A model generated the notes under the pieces. The model had not been told where the DNA came from. It made no database searches and saw nothing but the letters and a program-made list of their open reading frames with translations. A stretch of 64,000 nt of DNA from assembly GCA_004000515.1 (NCBI GenBank), contig CP034537.1, positions 1,426,001-1,490,000 on the forward strand, written 5' to 3'. This DNA comes from Pseudomonas poae. Its GTDB lineage: Bacteria > Pseudomonadota > Gammaproteobacteria > Pseudomonadales > Pseudomonadaceae. Below, piece after piece: positions 58,301 to 64,000 of this stretch. Position 1 is the stretch's first letter. Each line of letters opens with the position of its first letter. A program made the position numbers and the translations under genes.

Positions 58301-61147
58301 GACAGGTCTGGCGCGACGGCCAGCCATTGCACCTGACGCGGCGCATCCTTGGCCACGTACGACAGCGAATCCTGACTTTTCACACCGACCAGGTAGGGCG
58401 CGGACGACACCAGCAACGCACTTTGTGCTGCCACATTACGACCGCCTTCGGCTTCGAATACCTGGGTCATTACCTGCAGGCGATAGGTGCTGTTGGCGAA
58501 GCGTTGCAGGTTGAGGTCGAGTACGGCCTGGCCTTTGTCGTCGACGGTGGTCTCGGCCAGGTCTTCGGTGCTGGCGTCTTCCAGGGAATCGTTGAGGCGG
58601 AAACGGTAATCGGGGTAGCGGTCGAATGCCGCGAGCGTTGGGCTCAAGGACATCTTCGCGGTGACACGCCGGCCGGCCGCTGGCGCGCCGAACAGGTGCA
58701 TTGCGGTGACTTTGGCCACCACTTGGTCCGGTGGAATCCAGCCCTGCACAGGGGTGTCATGCAGGCTCAGGCTGACCTTCATGCGGTCTGGTTCAAAGTC
58801 GCGGACCTTGAAACTCACGCTGCCAAGGTCGGTGCGGGTCTGTTTTTGACCAATCAACTGCAAGGTCGCGGTGTAGTCCCCGGCGGGTGCGACTTCGCTG
58901 CTGGGGAAATCAAAGGTTTCAAAACCGCTGGCGGACAGTTTCAGTGGTTGGCGAATGACTTCGAGGCCGCGCGGGTCGGTGATTTGCAGCTCAACCGGCA
59001 GGCCTTGCAGGGCACCTTTCCAGTTAGCGGTGCGCACGATCATGCCCAGGTGTGCGGTTTCACCGGGTCGGTAAAGGCCACGGTCGGTAAACAGGTAGGC
59101 GCTGAGGCGATCGATCGCACCGTCTTCTTCCAAACCGCCGACGTCAAAGCGCGACAAATCCAGCTGCTGGGACTGGCGGGCAATCGGCAGGAACGACTGG
59201 TCGTTACCGCGCGTGACTACGTACATCAGCGGTGTTTTCTCACGGCGTAGTTCATCCAGCTTGGCGAAATGCGCATGGCCTTCGGCGTCGGTGCGGCCGC
59301 TGCTCACCGGCAAACCGTTGCGGCCAATGATGTCGACCTGTGCATCAGACACCGGCGAACCGTTGCCGATAGATTGCACAAACACATCATGGCTACCGTC
59401 GCTGGAGCGCTTGGCAATGATGCCGAGGTCGGTCACCACGATGAAACGCAGGTCGCTGGTACTGCTGCGGTCGTATTCGAACGTGCGCTGGGCTGGGTCG
59501 TCCTGCGGGCTGAGCTTGAGTACGAAGATGCCGCGCCGACCACCGTTGGCGGTGAGGTAGTGGCTCAAGTCCACGTTGTCGTACACGGTCTTGGCCGGAT
59601 CGTTGGAGGACAGCGCAATATCCAGTGACTGACGTTCAACCATGCGGTCGAAGTACTCGTTGCCAAAGTTCGGCCGGGCAAAGCTGCCACTGCTCTGGTC
59701 CACCAGGTGCTGCAATTGGTTGGGCAGCAGGCGGGCGATTTCCACATGGGCACCGGGTACGCCACGGGCCATGAAGCCCAGGCGTTTTTCGCCATTGAGG
59801 CTGAGCAACGCGCCGTCAGACAAGAACTGCAAGGTACGCGGATAGGCCGGCATGCTAATCAGCGACGCTGTAGGATTCTTCGCCAGATAGCCGCCGATGG
59901 CTTCCAGGTTGGCAGGAACGCGCACGTAGATAGCACGACCGGCCGGCGCCTTGAACTTGAAGGCGTGCAAGGTGTTCAGCGGTTCCACGCTGGGCACGTG
60001 GGTCAGGTTGACCTTGGTGCTGCGGGCGAGCAGGGCGTCGTCGATGTCGTTGCTGTTATAGGGCGGGTATCGTCCTGGGCTTTTTCCGGCAGCAGCCAGG
60101 CTTGCACCTTACCGGCGATGGTCTCGTCGGCCACGGCGCTGGAGCTGCTGAACATCAGTACCGGTTCTGGCTCGCCGCGTTCGTTGTCGACAAAGCTCAC
60201 TTCGGCACCGGTAAACGTCAGGCGATAGCGACCGGGGACGGTGACTTCCGCCACCAACGGCGCGGTACTGGCATTGCCACCGTCGCGGGCCTTGATGCCT
60301 TGGTCGAGTTTGGCGCTGACGGGGTGCTTTCCAGTGGTGTAGCCAGCGCAGCGGAACGGACGTAGGCGTTCAGTCGCTTATCGTCGAACGTGATATCCGG
60401 ACGGTTCGGCAACTGGGCGTCGCGGTACGCCAGGCCTTTGCCGAGGGTTACCGACACGCGTTTGCGTAGGCTGTCTTCATCCACCGGATGGGAAAAATGG
60501 AAGGTCGCTACCAGCTGTTTCAGCGTCGGGTTGGTCGGGTCTTGATACAACTCGTTTTGCGCCAGCGTGGCGCGGAACGGCTGGGTGGAAAACTGGCTGC
60601 TGTATTGGTTGAGCAGTACGCCATCGGCCAGCAGGTTTTTCTTGGCCAAGTCGAGGGTATACCCGGTGTCGATGGGCCAATCTTTGTCCGGAACGAACAG
60701 CAGGGTACGGTCATCCGACCAACGCCAAGTGCCAGCCACAGTGGGTTTGAGGGTGATGCCTTCGGTTACTGGCTTGCCAATCGCTGCCAGCGGGGCCACG
60801 GACTCGGCGAAGCGCACCTGCAAGTTATCCACAACCGGCGTCGGCTGGGTGTAATCGGTGAGGTTGGGCTTGTGCAGCGAATAACCCACGGTGTGAGGCT
60901 GCGGCAGGTTGGTGTACCAGTGCCAGCCGTAGAACCCGGCGGCGGCCAGCAACACCAGGCCCACTATGCCTGCTCCGGTCTGGCGCGGATAAGCACGGGC
61001 TTTATGGCCCAGGCTTGCCAGGCCGTTGCCGATAGCACGCAGCCAGAACGGCGGATGCCACTGGCCAAAGACGGCTCCCACCACAGTCAGTAACGCGCCG
61101 ACAATGCGGCGGCTGATCGCTTTGAACGAGTCGAACATGGTGAGCAT
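55338..61147 (-). CDS. Bacterial alpha-2-macroglobulin family protease trap (three frame breaks)
   Basis: After repair this is a roughly 1,936-residue periplasmic macroglobulin held by one N-terminal membrane helix (GAGIVGLVLLAAAGFYGWHW, about 60-80) rather than a lipobox. It contains MG-type beta domains and the A2M block HQPPVAWWSGLVDLPAGE. The thioester motif CTEQ lies in DYGYACTEQLVSKAMP (codons 56752-56763, about residue 1462). An acidic linker (DESEGEESDYVEDNQEED) precedes the last domain. Breaks are at 60321-60324 and 60061-60063 (G runs one short) and 56270-56274 (T run one long). Together with PBP1C it is thought to trap host or competitor proteases at damaged envelope. An alternative start is the ATG at 61138. 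Confidence 0.9.
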
Positions 61148-61216
61148 CCCTGGCTAAGTGCGGCGTATCTTACACGCGTCTTTGATACAAAAGATGACCC
61201 CGCGTCACCGGCGCAT

Positions 61217-61343
61217 GTAGTGAGCGGGCTTGCCCCGCGCTGTGCAGCGGCCCTAATAAGGTCGCCGCAGTGTTTCAGGAAAATCGAGTAGTCTGGGTTT
61301 AGGGCCGCTTCGCAGCCCGGCGCGGGGCAAGCCCGCTCACTAC
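61217..61343. repeat. REP doublet (REPIN), third variant
   Basis: Inverted arms GTAGTGAGCGGGCTTGCCCC (61217) and its inverse (ending 61343) are separated by about 80 bases. The arm sequence differs from the five other elements in this window. It lies between the CdsA-like and alpha-2-macroglobulin genes. Confidence 0.9.
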
Positions 61344-61377
61344 AGACCTGGCAAGCTGGGGCGTGAACGCGGTCGTG

Positions 61378-62310
61378 TCAGGTCCACCAATACCGCACGA
61401 GGTGGAAGAAAATCGGCGCCGCAAAACACACTGAATCCAGCCGGTCCAACATGCCGCCGTGCCCTTCGATCATATGCCCCCAGTCCTTCACGCCCCGGTC
61501 GCGCTTGATGGCCGACATCACGATGCCGCCGGCAAAGCCCAGCAGGTTGATCAACAGCGCAATCAAAAACGACTGCCAGGGATTGAACGGTGTGGTCCAC
61601 CACAGTGCGGCGCCGATCAGGGACGACAGCAGGATGCCGCCGACGAAGCCCTCCACGGTTTTGGAGGGCGACAGGTTGGGCGCGATCTTGTGCTTGCCGA
61701 ACAACTTCCCACACACGTACTGGAGTACGTCCGACAGTTGCACCACGATCACCAGGTAGGCGATCAACAGCAGGTTACGGCCCTCGTAGCCGGGGATGTC
61801 GAGAGTGAGCAGGGCAGGCACGAAAGACACGCAGAACACCGCGATCATCAGGCCCCACTGCACTTTCGAGGCGCGTTCCAGGAAGTGCGTGCTGTCGCCG
61901 CCCAGCGAAGCGAGGATCGGTAGCAGCAGGAACACGTACACCGGGATGAAGATTGAGAACAACCCGTACCAGTCCGAGTAGATCAGCAGGTATTGCAGCG
62001 GCAACGCCAAGTAGAACGCGGCCACCAGCGCCGGGTAGTCGCTGCGGCGGGTGGGGGTGAGGGTGAGAAATTCACGCAGGGCGTAAAACGACACCGCGTA
62101 GAACAGCAGGATCACCGCGCCGGTACCGAGCCAGAAGGCGATGCCGATGACCACCACCATCACCCACCAGGCGTTGATGCGGGCGTTGAGGTTGTCGATC
62201 ACCGCATTGGGCGTGCCCCGGGTGCGCAGTTTAAGGATCAGGCCGATCAGTGAGGCGAGCACCAGAATCGCGCCGATGCCGCCGAACAACATTATGGTCT
62301 GGCTGTGCAT
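61378..62310 (-). CDS. CdsA-like phosphatidate cytidylyltransferase
   Basis: A 310-residue membrane protein with about eight hydrophobic segments and the CTP-transferase C-terminal signature SAIKRDRGVKDWGHMIEGHG followed by MLDRLDSV. Makes CDP-diacylglycerol from phosphatidate and CTP. It resembles the E. coli YnbB paralogue more than housekeeping CdsA in context, since it sits with a PlsC-like and a phosphatase gene. The start MHSQTIMLFGG at 62310 is 2 bp after the upstream stop; in-frame upstream ATGs overlap that gene. Intact. Confidence 0.9.
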   Translation of the reverse strand: MHSQTIMLFGGIGAILVLASLIGLILKLRTRGTPNAVIDNLNARINAWWVMVVVIGIAFWLGTGAVILLFYAVSFYALREFLTLTPTRRSDYPALVAAFYLALPLQYLLIYSDWYGLFSIFIPVYVFLLLPILASLGGDSTHFLERASKVQWGLMIAVFCVSFVPALLTLDIPGYEGRNLLLIAYLVIVVQLSDVLQYVCGKLFGKHKIAPNLSPSKTVEGFVGGILLSSLIGAALWWTTPFNPWQSFLIALLINLLGFAGGIVMSAIKRDRGVKDWGHMIEGHGGMLDRLDSVCFAAPIFFHLVRYWWT

Positions 62311-62311
62311 A

Positions 62312-62932
62312 TCAAGCGTGCTCCGGGGCAAGGGCGAGCAGGGCATCGCGGCTGCGGGCGAGGAACACGGCTTTGTCTTCGCCCTCTTCCAATTGCAGCG
62401 GTGCGCCGAAGCTGGTGGTGCACAGCAAGGGCAGCGGCAGTACGCGGCCCTTGGGCATGACCCGGTTGAGGTTGGCGATCCACACCGGGATCAGTTCAGC
62501 CTGTGGGTAACTTTTGGCCAGGTGATAGAGCCCGCTTTTGAACGGCAGCAGGCCGTCTTCCAGGTTGCGCGTGCCTTCGGGGAAGATGATCAGCGAGTCG
62601 CCGCCCTCCAACGCGTCGAGCATCGGCTGCAAGGGGTTATCCACAGGGTCTTTACGTTCGCGGTCGATCAGTACGCCATTGAACACGCGGTTGATGATGT
62701 AGCGGCGCAGGGCGCTTGTGTTCCAGTAGTCGCTACCGGCCACCGGGCGGGTGAATTTGCGTAGGTTTTGTGGCAACGACGCCCACAGCAGCACGAAATC
62801 GCCGTGGCTGCTGTGGTTGGCGAAGTAGATGCGCTGCACCGGCACCGGCGCGCAACCCAGCCATAGGCTGCGGGCACCAGTCACGGTGCGGGCCATGGAG
62901 GTGATCAGCGTGGCAACCACAGGTTCGAACAT
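62312..62932 (-). CDS. PlsC-like lysophospholipid acyltransferase
   Basis: The 206-residue protein has the catalytic HX4D motif in ANHSSHGDF (H40, D45) and the second acyltransferase motif FPEGTRNLEDG. Likely acylates lysophosphatidate or another glycerolipid at the inner membrane. It lies 2 bp before the CdsA-like gene and 9 bp after a small membrane protein, so it is part of a tight operon. Intact. Confidence 0.88.
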   Translation of the reverse strand: MFEPVVATLITSMARTVTGARSLWLGCAPVPVQRIYFANHSSHGDFVLLWASLPQNLRKFTRPVAGSDYWNTSALRRYIINRVFNGVLIDRERKDPVDNPLQPMLDALEGGDSLIIFPEGTRNLEDGLLPFKSGLYHLAKSYPQAELIPVWIANLNRVMPKGRVLPLPLLCTTSFGAPLQLEEGEDKAVFLARSRDALLALAPEHA

Positions 62933-62941
62933 GGGAATTCC

Positions 62942-63384
62942 TTATCCGGCGAAAGGCAGCCAAGGGCTGGCAAGGATCACGCACAAGGTCAGCAGCGCTT
63001 GCGCGCCGAGCAGCCAAGCTTGTTTACGCAGCAGTTTGAGGGCGCCGCGACGGCGTTCTGCCCAAGGGCGACCGGCACGTTTGGGCGATTGTAGACCCAG
63101 GGTTTGCATGGCTTGGTCGAGGTCAGCGGTGCGCTCGATATCGCGCGCGAGCAGGGCGAACAGGTCCGCATCGAAGGCCACGCGCAGCGCCCAATACTTT
63201 GCAGCAGCCCGAGAATAATCATCCACAGGGCCAGCAGCAGGCAGATCGTGGAAATGCTCGCCAACAAGAGTTGTGCGAGGCCGAACAATACGCCGAGCAA
63301 GGTCAGGCCTGTGGATAACTGATCCAGCGAACGGCCTCGACGCAGCAGGCTGGCGACGACCTGGAGTTCCATATCAGCGGGCAT
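62942..63384 (-). CDS. Small membrane protein of unknown function (frameshifted)
   Basis: After repair, a 147-residue protein: MPADMELQVVASLLRRGRS, two adjacent membrane segments (LTLLGVLFGLAQLLLASIS; CLLLALWMIILGLLQ), a charged cytoplasmic middle (residues about 70-120) and a C-terminal membrane segment (LGAQALLTLCVILASPWL). The frame breaks at 63198-63200 (A run one short on the coding strand). I do not recognise the family. It overlaps the phosphatase stop by 11 bp, so it belongs to this lipid operon. Confidence 0.7.
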
Positions 63385-64000
63385 GGGGCAAACCCTCCAA
63401 CGCTTTGCGGTGAGCAGGATGCAGGACCACATCGGCCCGCGCTGTACGAATAATAGTCAGTGCTTGCTCCACCGTGGTGGCGCGGTCGGTATGCAGCAAC
63501 CAGGCGGCGACGGCGGTGGCACTGCGTGAATAGCCAAGGGCGCAGCACACCAGCAGCGGGCCGTGTGAGCGCAGCCGTTCGATGGCTTGGGCGGCGTGCA
63601 GGCATTCAGTGGTCGTGGGCGCGATCAGGTCCAGTACGGGAATGGATTGATAGGCACGACCCTGTGGATTAATCGGCAGTTCGGCGCAGAGATCGACAAT
63701 TGCCTTGAAGGGTTCCTGCTCTCTCGTCGTAGGAATACGCCCGAGCCAAACGTTATCCACAATCCTGTCGGGCTGTGGATGCTTGCGTGTCCACAGGCGT
63801 GAGTTAATCCAGGCAGCCGCCAGATAGGGCGCATACAGCCAGCGCGCCGCAGGGGTTAGCCGACCGTCAGTACGTTTCTGAAAACCCGAGGCGCCGAGTA
63901 CGAAGTAGTCGGCCTTGATCAACGCCAGGGAAACCGCGGGCCACAGTATCCACAGCCACGCGCCGCCCAGTACAAAGGCGAGGATCACCAGGATCAAGGC
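63374..64000 (-). CDS. Dual-specificity-type phosphatase, C-terminal part (runs off window)
   Basis: The open frame continues past the right edge. The visible 209 residues begin with a hydrophobic segment (LILVILAFVLGGAWLWILW), then a cytoplasmic phosphatase domain with the CX5R active-site loop CALGYSRSATAVAAWL. The His that usually precedes the catalytic Cys is replaced by Cys (VCCALG). In pseudomonads and in E. coli ynbD this domain is fused behind a PAP2 membrane domain, which would lie outside this window. It could act on phosphatidylglycerophosphate-type lipids or on proteins; this is not decided here. Confidence 0.82.
   Translation of the reverse strand, partial: ALILVILAFVLGGAWLWILWPAVSLALIKADYFVLGASGFQKRTDGRLTPAARWLYAPYLAAAWINSRLWTRKHPQPDRIVDNVWLGRIPTTREQEPFKAIVDLCAELPINPQGRAYQSIPVLDLIAPTTTECLHAAQAIERLRSHGPLLVCCALGYSRSATAVAAWLLHTDRATTVEQALTIIRTARADVVLHPAHRKALEGLPHAR

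Noticed and set aside
57592..59250. A 552-codon open frame on the plus strand inside the alpha-2-macroglobulin gene
   Set aside because: Antisense shadow of a well-conserved gene; no recognisable domain.

Overview
This 64 kb window is the replication-origin region of a Pseudomonas chromosome, most likely the P. fluorescens group. The core gene order matches that of other pseudomonads: gyrB-recF-dnaN-dnaA on the minus strand, then oriC, then rpmH-rnpA-yidD-yidC-mnmE and mnmG-rsmG-parA-parB-atpIBEFHAGDC-glmU-glmR-glmS on the plus strand. High GC content, FHVE-encoding parS sites and REP-doublet (REPIN) hairpins support this. No rRNA, tRNA, IS element, prophage or CRISPR array was seen.

Left arm (1-25.5 kb). 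A choline-O-sulfate locus (LysR regulator, betC, choX-like binding protein, SulP transporter) is followed by aroE-hemF, a quinone oxidoreductase, tsaC, dprA and a LysM-less version of a normally LysM-bearing envelope protein. Then come def-fmt-rsmB-trkA, a TPR protein, a lauroyl-type acyltransferase, tag, glyQ-glyS-gmhB and a PlsC-like acyltransferase. Between the last gene and gyrB sits a three-gene signalling module: a CHASE2 sensor kinase, a periplasmic FecR-domain protein and a divergent OmpR-type response regulator. It is the most distinctive accessory unit here.

Origin (25.5-41 kb). Replication and partition genes surround oriC (31742-32326), which has DnaA boxes and an AT-rich stretch. 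A second DnaA-box-rich, AT-rich gap lies between mnmE and mnmG. Near-perfect parS sites lie at 25455, 28008 and 28638; the last two are inside recF. ParA/ParB should use these sites.

Right arm (41-64 kb). The complete nine-gene ATP synthase operon comes first, then the UDP-GlcNAc genes glmU, glmR and glmS and a small unknown protein. A PBP1C / alpha-2-macroglobulin pair follows. The window ends in part of a phospholipid-metabolism cluster (CdsA-like, PlsC-like, small membrane protein, dual-specificity phosphatase).

Sequence quality matters for every reading of this window. About 33 single-base frame breaks fall in 25 genes, nearly all at short homopolymers, and they hit essential genes (dnaA, gyrB, glyS, atpA, yidC). 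They are almost certainly sequencing or assembly errors. Broken genes are therefore annotated as single CDSs, with the site of each break given.
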